Below are positions 15,865-24,903 of a stretch of DNA of 64,000 bases, in pieces. Made by a program: the position numbers and the translations under genes. The stretch lies in assembly GCA_017303615.1 (NCBI GenBank), contig JAFLCK010000023.1, forward strand, positions 1 through 64,000, written 5' to 3'. The notes beneath the pieces were generated by a model. It was given only the letters and a program-made list of their open reading frames with translations, ran no database searches and had not been told where the DNA came from. Each line of letters begins with the position of its first letter. Positions within the stretch are counted from its first letter, which is position 1. The DNA comes from Obscuribacter phosphatis_A. GTDB lineage: Bacteria > Cyanobacteriota > Vampirovibrionia > Obscuribacterales > Obscuribacteraceae.

Positions 15865-17289
15865 ATGGTCGAAACAAACCGCACCGAGCCGGGTGGAACT
15901 GAATCTAGAGAGAAGAATCTAACCGTCTCAGATAAGGCTGCCGTTCTTGTTGCTCAGCTGGCTGCCGGTACGATCAGAAAGCTCGGTCTGGGCTTGGGCT
16001 CCAATTTACCTGGAAGGATTGCCCGCAAATTATCTCCTACTGTTTTGAGCAATCTTTCGGCACAGACCAAGAAAGGTGTCGTCGCCGTCACCGGCACCAA
16101 TGGCAAGAGCACTACCAGTGGTATCCTCTCCGAGATTCTTAGAGTGGCCGGCTTTACTTTTGCCCACAACCGACAAGGGGCCAATTTGGTCACTGGAATT
16201 ACGGCTTCTTTGGTTGAGTCTGCAAACTGGGCAAGCGGTATCAAAGCCGACCTTTGTTTGTTTGAAATCGATGAAGCCGCACTGCCGGTGGTGGCGCGTG
16301 AAGTGAAGATAGAGACAGTGCTTGTCACTAATCTTTTTAGAGACCAACTTGATCGTTTTGGTGAATTAGATACAACAGCCAAACTCATTTCAAGCGGCAT
16401 CGTCAAAAACCATAGTCGCGCCATACTCAATGCCGATGACCCTAATGTCAGCCAACTTGTGCCAGATGAGTCAAGGTTCTTTTACGGCATCGAGTCGGTG
16501 AAGGAAGCCACTGTTTCCAGTCAAAATCAAGAACTTGCCTATTGTTCCAAGTGCGGCGCCGAAGTGGCTTTTCATAATGTTTTTTATGGTCAGCTGGGGC
16601 ATTGGTACTGTCCCTCATGTGAAAATTCCAGACCAAAACCAAATATCATTGCCAAAGATGTGGAAGTCTTTGCCACCAGTTCGCGCTTCAAGCTGCAAAT
16701 AGGAAATACTGAAGAAGACTGTGTCTTGCCCTTGCCCGGTCTATTCAATGTCTATAACGCACTGGCTGCAGCCACCGCCGCCCACTATATGGGTGTGAGC
16801 AATCAGGCAATTCGCTATGGTCTAAAGGAATACAATACTCTCTTTGGGCGCTCTGAAAAGCTGGTTATCGACGGCAAGCCGGTGATTGTCCAGCTGATCA
16901 AAAATCCGGCCGGTGCCACCCAGGCGGTAAGCTCTTGTGTGAAAGACGATAAAGCTCGTTTGCTCATTGCCATCAACGATAATCTGGCCGATGGCAGAGA
17001 TGTTTCCTGGTTGTGGGATGCCGATTTCGAACAGTTGGCCAAGGCTGCCGCCGCCCAGAACAGTTTGGTTGTCTCAGGGCAGCGAGCCGAAGACATGGCC
17101 GTGCGCATGAAGTATGCCGGTTATGCTGCAGACAAGATTGTCTGCGTGCCCAAGCTGCAAGAAGCTTTGGAATTGTCTTTGAATGAACTAAAAGAGGGTG
17201 AGACCCTTTGGCTGATGCCGACCTATACCTGTTTGCTCGATTTACAGAAACTGCTCAAGTCTATGGGCGTTTCAATGTCTTGCACTTAG
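15865..17289 (+). CDS. murT: MurT-like lipid II isoglutaminyl synthase subunit
   Basis: 474 residues. MurT is a Mur-ligase-like ATPase that, with the glutaminase GatD, amidates the alpha-carboxyl of D-Glu in lipid II. The N-terminal Mur ligase domain has GTNGKST (77-83), LCLFEIDEAA and NADDPN. A zinc ribbon (Cys227, Cys230, Cys249, Cys252) is inserted as in known MurT. The C-terminal domain, from about 340 (GRSEKL, IKNPAGATQAV, NDNLADGRDVSWLWD), is the MurT-specific type, not the standard Mur ligase one. In Gram-positive bacteria gatD usually follows at once. Here the next gene is an unrelated secreted protein, so the partner must be elsewhere or missing. Confidence 0.9.
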   Translation: MVETNRTEPGGTESREKNLTVSDKAAVLVAQLAAGTIRKLGLGLGSNLPGRIARKLSPTVLSNLSAQTKKGVVAVTGTNGKSTTSGILSEILRVAGFTFAHNRQGANLVTGITASLVESANWASGIKADLCLFEIDEAALPVVAREVKIETVLVTNLFRDQLDRFGELDTTAKLISSGIVKNHSRAILNADDPNVSQLVPDESRFFYGIESVKEATVSSQNQELAYCSKCGAEVAFHNVFYGQLGHWYCPSCENSRPKPNIIAKDVEVFATSSRFKLQIGNTEEDCVLPLPGLFNVYNALAAATAAHYMGVSNQAIRYGLKEYNTLFGRSEKLVIDGKPVIVQLIKNPAGATQAVSSCVKDDKARLLIAINDNLADGRDVSWLWDADFEQLAKAAAAQNSLVVSGQRAEDMAVRMKYAGYAADKIVCVPKLQEALELSLNELKEGETLWLMPTYTCLLDLQKLLKSMGVSMSCT

Positions 17290-17311
17290 TTTTAGCTGAT
17301 AAAATCAAAAC

Positions 17312-17767
17312 ATGAAGCGATTTGGTCTAGTTGGGTCAAGACTTTTGCTGGCTTGCCTATTTAGTCAAGTTTATGCCGGTTTTACTTGTTCGCAAGAAGC
17401 GACAGCCTCTCCTGCGAAAACAGATAGTGCTCTTAAATACATTCAGAAAACCCAGAACTCAAAGAAGAAAACGAATTCTAGGAAAATTAAGAACTCTAAG
17501 AATATCCAGAACTCTCCCAAAGAAAGAAAATCTACTCAAGAAGACAAATCTACTGAAGAAGACAAAATTAGCACTGATCTAAACTCATCGAAAACCCAGG
17601 ACTTTGAACAGACTCAAGTGCAAGACCGGGGTTCTGTCGGAGACAATTACAGCAGACAAATGAATATAGGCAGAGACAGATTGCCGCCCTGTGATTTGAG
17701 ACCGAAGAATAGATATTGGGTGCCTAAAGGCACTTTTTCAACTGAGCTGGCGAACCCTTCTCAATAG
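17312..17767 (+). CDS. Secreted Lys/Ser/Asn-rich hypothetical protein
   Basis: 151 residues. The N terminus looks like a signal peptide (MKRFGLVGSRLLLACLFSQVYAG). The middle (about 45-105) is a polar tract dominated by Lys, Ser, Asn and Gln. The end, PCDLRPKNRYWVPKGTF, appears ordered. No family is recognised. The gene is 22 bp after murT in the same direction, and its stop is 1 bp from the convergent tadC end. No ribosome binding site is obvious, so the start is tentative. Confidence 0.5.
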   Translation: MKRFGLVGSRLLLACLFSQVYAGFTCSQEATASPAKTDSALKYIQKTQNSKKKTNSRKIKNSKNIQNSPKERKSTQEDKSTEEDKISTDLNSSKTQDFEQTQVQDRGSVGDNYSRQMNIGRDRLPPCDLRPKNRYWVPKGTFSTELANPSQ

Positions 17768-17768
17768 A

Positions 17769-18692
17769 TTAGGGCAGAATGCCGCCCGGCTTTACATGCT
17801 GGAAGAAGATGAGCAGCGAAGGCGCCAAGACCAGCACCATGAGGGCGGGCATAATACAGAACCACAGGGGAAAAGCCATATAGATAGGTAGTCTGGCTGC
17901 CTTTTCTTCTGCTTTTTGACTGAGTTTAGTTCTCAGATATTCAGATTGGTTGCGTAGGGTCTTTGAAATGCTCAAACCCAGTTGATTGGCTTGGTTGAGG
18001 GCTCCGGCAAAGGCGCCCAGCTCTTCTACACCGGTGCGTTTGTATAGTTCCTGAAAGGCTCTCTCTCTGCTCATGCCAAGCAAGATATCGCGGTTGAGAG
18101 TAAGCAACTCTTCTGCTAAAGGCGAACTCCTGCGATTGCTACGGCTATCATTTCTATCTTGCTTTTCTTGTGCGACACGGGTCAAGGTGGCATCTAGACC
18201 AAGTCCGGCATCTACGCAGAGCACCATGAGGTCCAACAGCTCCGGCAGGGCTTCTCTGATGGCAGTTTTGCGTCTGCCGGCCAAAACGGTAATCACCAAA
18301 TCTGGTGCAAAGAAAAGAAAGATGGCCGTGCCCAAGACAATCAGAGGTTGATTGACGAAAGCCCAAAGTATTGTTGAAAGCAGGGCGGGATAAAGTTTGG
18401 CTGAGGCTAGAAAAGCCAGTTGGGTATTGCCGCGGAAACCGCAATAATTGAGCTTGGTTTGCAGTTTCTCTAGATAGGCCGGGAAGGGTCTGAGAATTTC
18501 AGTGGCCGGATTGGTTAAAAAGACCGGCAGATAAAGAGGACCGTTACCGAACAGATTGTTATTGAGATTTGTGCCGATAAGTCCGCCATTGCCTGCCGAC
18601 TGAGTCTTGCGACGCCATTGCACAGCGACCAGCACCAGGGCGACGGCGGCAAAGGCAAATAACTCGGGATATTGGCTTAGATATTCTGGCAT
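17769..18692 (-). CDS. tadC: Tad pilus inner-membrane platform protein TadC
   Basis: 307 residues, a type II secretion system F-domain protein. It forms part of the membrane platform that works with the TadA ATPase to extrude Flp pilin. Visible are an N-terminal membrane segment, a second hydrophobic region near 105-140, the cytoplasmic F domain (ALPELLDLMVLCVDAGLGLDATLTRVA) and C-terminal hydrophobic helices (PIYMAFPLWFCIMPALMVLVLAPSL, split over two segments). The ATG shares one base with the tadB stop (TGATG), so translation is coupled. It is the last gene of the operon. Confidence 0.9.
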   Translation of the reverse strand: MPEYLSQYPELFAFAAVALVLVAVQWRRKTQSAGNGGLIGTNLNNNLFGNGPLYLPVFLTNPATEILRPFPAYLEKLQTKLNYCGFRGNTQLAFLASAKLYPALLSTILWAFVNQPLIVLGTAIFLFFAPDLVITVLAGRRKTAIREALPELLDLMVLCVDAGLGLDATLTRVAQEKQDRNDSRSNRRSSPLAEELLTLNRDILLGMSRERAFQELYKRTGVEELGAFAGALNQANQLGLSISKTLRNQSEYLRTKLSQKAEEKAARLPIYMAFPLWFCIMPALMVLVLAPSLLIFFQHVKPGGILP

Positions 18693-19663
18693 CAGGCTTT
18701 TACCTCGGTCATTTTCTTCATCAGGAACATACCTAGAAATTGCAAACCTATGGCTAGGATCAAAAGAAGCTTGCCTGTCTCATTCGTAAAGAGCGGATTG
18801 AGATAGCCAGGGCTCAAGACTTCAAGGGCGGTGGCAAGAAAGATGGGCAAAAGACCGACTATGAAACCAGTGAGCCGGCTCTGGGTGGTGAGCACACCGA
18901 TTTGTCTCTTTAGCTTAAGTCTGCCTCTAAGAGTGACATTGGTTTTATCCAGCAGTTCAGCCAATGATCCGCCTACCTCTGCTTGAATAGCCACCGCTCT
19001 GCCGATTAAGTCCAGCTCGGTAAGCTTATAGCGTTGCTGCACAAAGGCGAGAGCCTCTGAAAGAGTCAGACCAAGGTTCATGCGCTGATCTATATGGGCA
19101 AACTCGATTGAAAGAGGAGCCGGGCAATCGCTGGCGATAGATTTGACCGCCTGCGGTAGGCTGTGCCCCGAGCGCAAGACCGAGACCATGAGGTCGATGG
19201 CATCTGGCAGTTGTTCTTGAAACTTTCTTCTTACCGCCTGGGCTTTGATTTTGAGAATGATAATCGGCAGGGCAAGAATTGCCACAGGCAAAAGTAAGGT
19301 CAACCAAAGAGGGGCTTCAAAATAGTTGGCGCCAAGCAGGCTCAAGCAGGCAGAAATAAGCACTAGGCCGGTAAACTCGGAGGCGTCCATGCTTAGACCG
19401 CTCATCGCTACAAGATCGCTTATAAATGCCGGTGCCTTGATGGCAACGGCGCTGCTTACTTGTACTCTTTCTTTCAAGAGTTTCTGATCTGACGGGCCCA
19501 AGGTCTGGCTGAGAGCCGGTGAAAGTGCTTCTTTCACTCGCTCTTTTACCTGACGATTCCATCTCAGTCTGCTATAAAGTCTGGTCAAGACTATGCCTGT
19601 AACCACGGTCAAAAGCAGGGTGAGCGCTAAATAAGTAGGGTCGATGCTGAGAGTGTGGTTCAT
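18692..19663 (-). CDS. tadB: Tad pilus inner-membrane platform protein TadB
   Basis: 323 residues. Like TadC it has the type II secretion F domain: LPDAIDLMVSVLRSGHSLPQAV, and the second helical segment with VGGSLAELLDKTN. Membrane helices are near 10-28, 120-155 and 270-315. TadB and TadC together make the platform that couples TadA ATP hydrolysis to pilus assembly. It overlaps tadA by 4 bp (ATGA) and tadC by 1 bp. Confidence 0.9.
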   Translation of the reverse strand: MNHTLSIDPTYLALTLLLTVVTGIVLTRLYSRLRWNRQVKERVKEALSPALSQTLGPSDQKLLKERVQVSSAVAIKAPAFISDLVAMSGLSMDASEFTGLVLISACLSLLGANYFEAPLWLTLLLPVAILALPIIILKIKAQAVRRKFQEQLPDAIDLMVSVLRSGHSLPQAVKSIASDCPAPLSIEFAHIDQRMNLGLTLSEALAFVQQRYKLTELDLIGRAVAIQAEVGGSLAELLDKTNVTLRGRLKLKRQIGVLTTQSRLTGFIVGLLPIFLATALEVLSPGYLNPLFTNETGKLLLILAIGLQFLGMFLMKKMTEVKA

Positions 19664-21129
19664 GGTTCGCTACCCGCAATCTCGACATTTTGAAATAGCT
19701 CGGTGGGAAGCTCCACTCCCATTTCTTGAAAACGCAGAGATTTTGCCGGTCTGATACCACAGGCTTGGTGGCGGCCGGTCAACTCGCCGCCTTCTTTCAA
19801 GGTGGCTTTAAATTCATAGAGGTCTTGCATGGCAATCACCCCTTCTTGCACGCCGGTGATTTCAGAGATGCTTACTACTCGGCGCTTGCCGTCTGATAGT
19901 CGCTTCACTTGTACCACCAAGTCAAAGGCTGCGCCGATTTGTTCGCGAATTGATCTTTGCGACAAATCGACACCTGACAGCAAAACCAGAGTTTCGATAC
20001 GGGCTAGGGCATCGCGGGCGGTATTGGCGTGCACTGTGGTGAGCGAACCTTCGTGACCGGTATTCATAGCTTGCAGCATATCTAAAGCTTCGGCACCGCG
20101 CACTTCGCCCACTATGATGCGGTCCGGTCTCATCCGCAAGGCGTTTTTGACCAGCTCTCTTTGTCTTACTGCCCCTTCGCCTTCCAAGTTGGCCGGGCGA
20201 GATTCCAGTCTAATCACATGTCTTTGCTGCAGCCGCAGCTCGGCGGTATCTTCTATGGTGACGATGCGTTCCGAGCCTGAAATATGCGATGACATAACAT
20301 TGAGCAAGGTGGTTTTACCAGCCGAAGTACCGCCTGAAATGAGTATGTTGAGGCGGGCTTGCACTGCTTTCTTGAGAAATTCAGCCATCTCTTGCGAAAG
20401 AGCACCTTTTTCAATTAGGTCATCGACATTGAAAGGTACTGGTCTAAAGCGTCTAATCGATAGTACCGGACCATCTAGAGCCAAAGGCGGAATTATGGCA
20501 TTGACGCGGGAGCCGTCGGGCAAGCGCGCGTCTACAATGGGCGAAGCTTCATCGATGCGGCGACCGATGCGGGCGACTATGCGGCTGATTATATGAAGCA
20601 GATGTTTGTCGTCCTTAAATCTAATTGGTGTTTCCACCAGCTTGCCGTCTTGATCGATCCAGACACTTTGGCTGCCGTTCACCAAAATATCGTTTATAGA
20701 GGCATCACTCAAAAGAGGCTCAAGCGGACCAAGACCGAGTGTCTCATAGAGTACTTCTTCGGTCAGTGTGTCTCTTTCGACTGCAGATAAAGGTAGTCTC
20801 TCTTCGTCCACCAAAACTCTGATGGTCTCGCGCACCGCGCCTTCCAGTTCGCTGTCTTGCGAGAGTTTCATCAAGACGCTGACATCGATGCTATCCACCA
20901 GTCTTTCGTGAATACGCATCTTCAGATCATGGTGTTCCAAATGGGCTTTGTTCTGCGCTGGGCGCAAGCTTAAGCCTAGACCGGCGCGTTTCTCATTTGC
21001 TTCTTTGGCGGCCGGTGCCATTTCACCTGCAAGAGAAGCATTTACACTCGAAGCAGAGGCATTGCTTTGTTTGCCTTGTCCTGGCAGCTCGGAGGCTCTA
21101 CTTTTGATGATTGATCTAAGATCGGTCAT
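19660..21129 (-). CDS. tadA: Tad pilus assembly ATPase TadA/CpaF
   Basis: 489 residues. This is the hexameric secretion ATPase that powers Flp pilus assembly. Motifs are in order: N-terminal domain with PLLSDASINDILVNG (138-152), Walker A GGTSAGKT (266-273), an Asp box (TIEDTAEL), Walker B region RIIVGEVRG (337-345), and the His box GHEGSLTTVHAN (358-369). The first about 60 residues form a polar, probably disordered extension. AGGAG within the end of tadZ provides the ribosome binding site; the genes are 2 bp apart. Confidence 0.95.
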   Translation of the reverse strand: MTDLRSIIKSRASELPGQGKQSNASASSVNASLAGEMAPAAKEANEKRAGLGLSLRPAQNKAHLEHHDLKMRIHERLVDSIDVSVLMKLSQDSELEGAVRETIRVLVDEERLPLSAVERDTLTEEVLYETLGLGPLEPLLSDASINDILVNGSQSVWIDQDGKLVETPIRFKDDKHLLHIISRIVARIGRRIDEASPIVDARLPDGSRVNAIIPPLALDGPVLSIRRFRPVPFNVDDLIEKGALSQEMAEFLKKAVQARLNILISGGTSAGKTTLLNVMSSHISGSERIVTIEDTAELRLQQRHVIRLESRPANLEGEGAVRQRELVKNALRMRPDRIIVGEVRGAEALDMLQAMNTGHEGSLTTVHANTARDALARIETLVLLSGVDLSQRSIREQIGAAFDLVVQVKRLSDGKRRVVSISEITGVQEGVIAMQDLYEFKATLKEGGELTGRHQACGIRPAKSLRFQEMGVELPTELFQNVEIAGSEP

Positions 21130-21131
21130 TT

Positions 21132-21914
21132 CTAGCTCCTGCTGTATTCGAGAGAGATTGAAGCAACTATATTTTTGAGCGAACGGCTATAGGCGCAGCG
21201 AGGCGCCGTGAGCACCAGGGGCAGTCCCACTACGGCGGCATTTTCTACTTCTTTGAAGTCGTTGGCCAATTTCACTAAGTTGAAGTCTCTATCTTTGACC
21301 ATCTGCAATATTTGCCCTTCAATTTCTTTGTTTTTGCCACCGGCGCGGTTAAGCACAATGGTGAGATTTTCACCGGCAAAGCCCAGGTCGCTTATCACTT
21401 TCAACCAGCGTGCCGCAGCGGCGATGGCCGGCACAGTCGCTTCGATAAGCAAAAAGAGATGACTTAAGCTGTCGAGCAAGTCGAGTAAGGTCTGGTCCAT
21501 TATCTTGGGCAGGTCGATAACGGTGGTATGGTTCAGCTGTCTCAGCCCGGCAAGCAGGTTGACCAAGGCATAGGGCGAAATAGTCAGGGCTTGGTCGAGA
21601 ACCAGGGGCGGGGTGATTAAGGTCAGATTGCCTAGATCTTTTTCGGGCAACGACATGCTGGCGAGCATTTCTTCTGTCAGCCCATCAAGTCGCGGGCTCA
21701 AGTCTTGCAGATTAAAGCGGGGAGAGACATTGAGCAAAGTGGCAAGGTCGGGTTGTTGCAGATTACCATCCACCAGGTTGACCTTTTCACCCAAAGCGAG
21801 AGCACTGGCTAAATTAAGGGCGAAAGTTGAGGAACCTACGCCCCCTTTCACTCCCAGCACACCAATTGTTTTGCCTTCTTTTATACTGCTGACTTTCATA
21901 TTGCTTACTGGCAT
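21132..21914 (-). CDS. tadZ: Tad pilus localization protein TadZ/CpaE (ParA/MinD-type)
   Basis: 260 residues, a ParA/MinD-superfamily protein. TadZ/CpaE members position the pilus machinery at the pole. The deviant Walker A motif reads KGGVGSST (23-30): the signature lysine is kept, but the usual P-loop lysine is Ser. This is typical of TadZ/CpaE, which bind nucleotide weakly or differently. VVIDLPK-type switch text is present at TTVIDLPKIMD. No N-terminal receiver domain is present, unlike in some CpaE. Its ATG shares a base with the stop of the TadG-like gene (TAATG). Confidence 0.85.
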   Translation of the reverse strand: MPVSNMKVSSIKEGKTIGVLGVKGGVGSSTFALNLASALALGEKVNLVDGNLQQPDLATLLNVSPRFNLQDLSPRLDGLTEEMLASMSLPEKDLGNLTLITPPLVLDQALTISPYALVNLLAGLRQLNHTTVIDLPKIMDQTLLDLLDSLSHLFLLIEATVPAIAAAARWLKVISDLGFAGENLTIVLNRAGGKNKEIEGQILQMVKDRDFNLVKLANDFKEVENAAVVGLPLVLTAPRCAYSRSLKNIVASISLEYSRS

Positions 21915-23248
21915 TAGCGTGCCCTCACCAGAGATGGTGCCATGACCATCGAGATTTTCTTGGGCGCCATGCTGTGTTCGCCTGCTAAAACTCTGGTGGT
22001 GAAAGGCGCAGTTGCCTGGGCAAGGGCGCGGCCGTCATAAGCCGCCGCTGCATGGCAGACATTGGGCATGACTATTGAACTAACCGGCTTTACAGTCAAA
22101 GCCAAGGCAGTTCCGGCAGTCGGATCCACTGCCATAGATTGCAGTTGAAAGAGAGCAAAGCCCAAGACTTCATGCTGGCTGGAACGGGTACCGGGCACGG
22201 GATTGCCCTTCATCACCGGAAACATATAGAGAAACTTTTGACTATTTAGTGTGTTGACTATGGCAGTGAGATTGGCTTTCTGGCTCGTGAATGCGGCGCT
22301 CTCGTGGTCTATAGCAGACAAGATCATGCCTCTTTCCACAGCTCTCGGCGGAATGGCCGTGGTATCACCCTTGATGAAATACTTTAGATTGGAGATTGCG
22401 TCGCTTACGGCCTTATTACCCTGGGCATCACCAAAATAGCTATTGCCTGTGCCCCCGCTCAAGTTGACCAGGGCAGCTTTTATATGTCCGGCTGCCGGTG
22501 GGCTGGCGGCATTATCTAGATCGATTGTGACAAGAGCCGGCGGCGCTTGGGCGATGGCGGCATATTGCAAATTACTGAGGGCGATTGGCATGGCGGCAAA
22601 GCCTGCCAGTTTTCTTTTCTCAAGATCGGCATCGAGGCGGCTTACGCCTGCGCCGATGCGAGTGGCTGGTTGAGCCGCCACTTCTACATCTATGATCGGA
22701 CTTAAAAGGCTAAATTCGTCGCTTTTGGGATTTACCGAACTATTGAGGGCAAAAACAAGAGGCATAAAGAATTGACGTAAGGCGTCCACCCCTTCCCTTC
22801 TTACTTTTAGGGTCAAGAAAAATTCGTTTGAGTCTTGCTGATTTTCGGGGAATTCGATTTTGTCGGCGCTGAACTTTACCGCCGAACTGCCGCTGTTATT
22901 TTGGCCACTATCTGGTCCGCTAAGGGCTTGATGCCAGGCGATCGTGTTATTGCCTTGTCCCGAGATTTCATTTAGGGCAGCGGCAATATTGTTTTTGGCT
23001 GTGTTGCCATCGTAAAGATCTGAGGTCTCTTTTATTTGACTGGCATAGGCGGCAAGAGCCGCTGTTTTACCGGCAAACTTGAGAATCTGCACATTGTAGG
23101 TGCTGCGCATGACATCTACGGTTAAGGCGGCAAAAGCAATGCCCACAAAGACTAGAAAAAGCGCCAGAGGCAGGATTGCCCCCTGCCTGCTTCGCTTTAT
23201 ATGGGCAGTCTTTCTGCCTTTGCCTTTACTGTGATCGTGGAAATTCAT
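21914..23248 (-). CDS. TadG-like Tad pilus-associated protein
   Basis: 444 residues. A basic N terminus and a pseudopilin-like segment, RQGAILPLALFLVFVGIAFA (about 21-40), form one membrane anchor. The rest, about 400 residues, is extracytoplasmic and rich in Ala, Ser and Asn. It has no von Willebrand factor A motif that I can see, so the TadG call rests on the N-terminal pattern and the gene order. It overlaps the 3' end of cpaB by 23 bp, which indicates coupled translation. The likely role is anchoring or organising the pilus at the envelope. Confidence 0.7.
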   Translation of the reverse strand: MNFHDHSKGKGRKTAHIKRSRQGAILPLALFLVFVGIAFAALTVDVMRSTYNVQILKFAGKTAALAAYASQIKETSDLYDGNTAKNNIAAALNEISGQGNNTIAWHQALSGPDSGQNNSGSSAVKFSADKIEFPENQQDSNEFFLTLKVRREGVDALRQFFMPLVFALNSSVNPKSDEFSLLSPIIDVEVAAQPATRIGAGVSRLDADLEKRKLAGFAAMPIALSNLQYAAIAQAPPALVTIDLDNAASPPAAGHIKAALVNLSGGTGNSYFGDAQGNKAVSDAISNLKYFIKGDTTAIPPRAVERGMILSAIDHESAAFTSQKANLTAIVNTLNSQKFLYMFPVMKGNPVPGTRSSQHEVLGFALFQLQSMAVDPTAGTALALTVKPVSSIVMPNVCHAAAAYDGRALAQATAPFTTRVLAGEHSMAPKKISMVMAPSLVRAR

Positions 23249-24197
23249 GCGTCTCTCTACGGTTGCCAGTAAATACTTCTACAACCCAGTCGGCAGCTTT
23301 TTTCACTTCCGGCATGGTTTTGACTGGGTTGAGGTCAAAGAGTGGCGGCGGTGGCGGTACGGCAAGGGCCGGCAGGGCTGGCTGCAGATTGCTGTTGAAA
23401 GGCACTGCTGCCGGGGCGGCGGCGGGCAAGCTTGGCTGTGTCTGGTGGGCTTTAGCCGGCAAAAGATCGTCTTCGGCTATGCCGTATGACTTTGGCTCGA
23501 CTGTGCTTAAACGATTGCGCAAAACCAATCTGATTCTTCCTGTTTCTTCCGCTTGGCTTAAAATTTCGGCTTGTTCCGGGGTGACTGCCAGGGTGATGCG
23601 CGAGGCGTCATGACCTTGCAGACTTTTGCTCTTCACTGCTTCTTTGGGCAAGCTGAAAATTACAGGCAGGTTTTGACAGATTGTTTTGGTGTACTTTTTG
23701 CCTTCTTTTGTGGCGGTAAAAATGACATCTACTTTGTCGCCGCCGGTGATACCGTGGTCGACAAGGGCTTCGTCGTCAAGCTTTAGCGAAATAGCTCTTT
23801 CGTGTGTTTCAAGCTCCTGAGAAAGGGTTTGACCTGCCTTAAGCAGGCTTGTATCGTGCAGAGGTTCACCCTTACTTATAAAAGTGCGGGCGATTCTGCC
23901 TACTACCATATTGTTTTTGGCAAACAGACCTTCTTGATCAAAAGATGCCGGTACAGTCACATAGTGCAAATTGTTGTAAGAGATTCTAGTGCCGGGCAAA
24001 ATGTCCTGCCCAGCGCCTACTACGTTTATGGTCTGTACCACCGGCTTTGGTGTCATAGCCTTAAAGACAGTGGCGCCCGCCAAGACAACCAGCAGTGCCA
24101 CCAAGATGAGAGTGAGCGGCGAAGACTGCGGCTTTTTAACCGGCAGTCTTTCTTTAGACAGCAACATCTTGTTTGTTTGTTCTAAGGTCTGTACCAC
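23226..24197 (-). CDS. cpaB: Flp pilus assembly protein CpaB/RcpC
   Basis: 323 residues. A single membrane helix (about 25-48, LTLILVALLVVLAGATVFKAM) precedes an SAF domain: VVGAGQDILPGTRISYNNL, VVGRIARTFISKGEPLHDTSLL. This is followed by the CpaB-specific region (HERAISLKLDDEALVDHGITGGDKVDVIF, divided here by a turn). The C-terminal part is Pro-rich. CpaB proteins act in the periplasm and are thought to help gate the outer-membrane secretin. The GTG start at 24197 has GAGAGG upstream. It follows the TadE-like gene by 21 bp. Confidence 0.88.
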   Translation of the reverse strand: MVQTLEQTNKMLLSKERLPVKKPQSSPLTLILVALLVVLAGATVFKAMTPKPVVQTINVVGAGQDILPGTRISYNNLHYVTVPASFDQEGLFAKNNMVVGRIARTFISKGEPLHDTSLLKAGQTLSQELETHERAISLKLDDEALVDHGITGGDKVDVIFTATKEGKKYTKTICQNLPVIFSLPKEAVKSKSLQGHDASRITLAVTPEQAEILSQAEETGRIRLVLRNRLSTVEPKSYGIAEDDLLPAKAHQTQPSLPAAAPAAVPFNSNLQPALPALAVPPPPPLFDLNPVKTMPEVKKAADWVVEVFTGNRRETHEFPRSQ

Positions 24198-24218
24198 TTT
24201 GAGCCTCTCTTAACAGAT

Positions 24219-24806
24219 TCAGTCTGCCAGCTGTTTGCCGCAGACTGCTATTTCGCTTATCAAGCTGTCTCTGAAATTTACGGCGGTGCCTTCACCGGCA
24301 TAAACTCCAAAATTTGAACCAAATTCGTTATCGCTGTTTTGGGCAGGAAAAGCACTGCCGATAAACTTAAAAGGATAGGTAATCTTTACAGCCACTGTGC
24401 CTGGTGCCAGAGTCGGATCGGCGGCATCGGCGTCATAAGGCAGCACTTTCACCACTGAGCCTGGGGGAAGGTCGCCGCTGGTGCCGGCTGATAGCAAGTT
24501 GGCCGACCCTAAAATGGCCGAGAGTCGCGAACTTGCATTTACTTGTTTGCCCGTTTGGTCAAAGCCAAGTATGGCTTCGCGTCTTGAGGGGTCGGAGAGT
24601 GAGGCGCTCAGAGCCAGGTCGGCGACGCCTTCCTGGCAGGCACTAAGCACAACTTGCTTCATATAAAAGAAGCGGCCGAAATAGAGAATAGTGACCATGA
24701 TCAGCAAAAAGAAAGGCAGGCTCAAGGCCAGTTCAATCATGGCCTGACCGTTCCGCTTTTTTGAGCGGTGGCTTTTCTTTCTGTTGGTTATGACTCTTGA
24801 CGGCAC
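24219..24806 (-). CDS. tadE: TadE-like pseudopilin
   Basis: 195 residues. After a basic leader, G-Q-A-M-I-E-L-A-L-S-L-P starts a hydrophobic helix (FFLLIMVTILYFGRFFY). This is the typical TadE pattern, with Glu at position 5 after the glycine, where a prepilin peptidase would cut. The mature domain has two cysteines. The GTG at 24806 is used because the upstream ATG at 24823 is in another frame. An intrinsic terminator lies between this gene and the pilin gene upstream, so it should be expressed at lower level than the pilin. Confidence 0.82.
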   Translation of the reverse strand: MPSRVITNRKKSHRSKKRNGQAMIELALSLPFFLLIMVTILYFGRFFYMKQVVLSACQEGVADLALSASLSDPSRREAILGFDQTGKQVNASSRLSAILGSANLLSAGTSGDLPPGSVVKVLPYDADAADPTLAPGTVAVKITYPFKFIGSAFPAQNSDNEFGSNFGVYAGEGTAVNFRDSLISEIAVCGKQLAD

Positions 24807-24841
24807 AGGCGGCTCGCCCTCATCAAAGTTGCAATTAGTGA

Positions 24842-24891
24842 TTAAAAATTGCCGCCGGTTCTAAAGAGAAACTCTCGAAGCGGCGGCAATT
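24842..24891 (-). terminator. Intrinsic terminator between pilin and TadE-like genes
   Basis: A perfect 11-bp inverted repeat (AATTGCCGCCG at 24847-24857 and CGGCGGCAATT at 24881-24891) has a 23-base loop with its own small AGAG/CTCT hairpin. Read on the minus strand, it ends in a run of U (AATTTTTAAT). On the plus strand no U tract follows. It would reduce read-through from the pilin gene into the assembly genes. Confidence 0.8.
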
Positions 24892-24903
24892 AAACTCTCA
24901 GAA

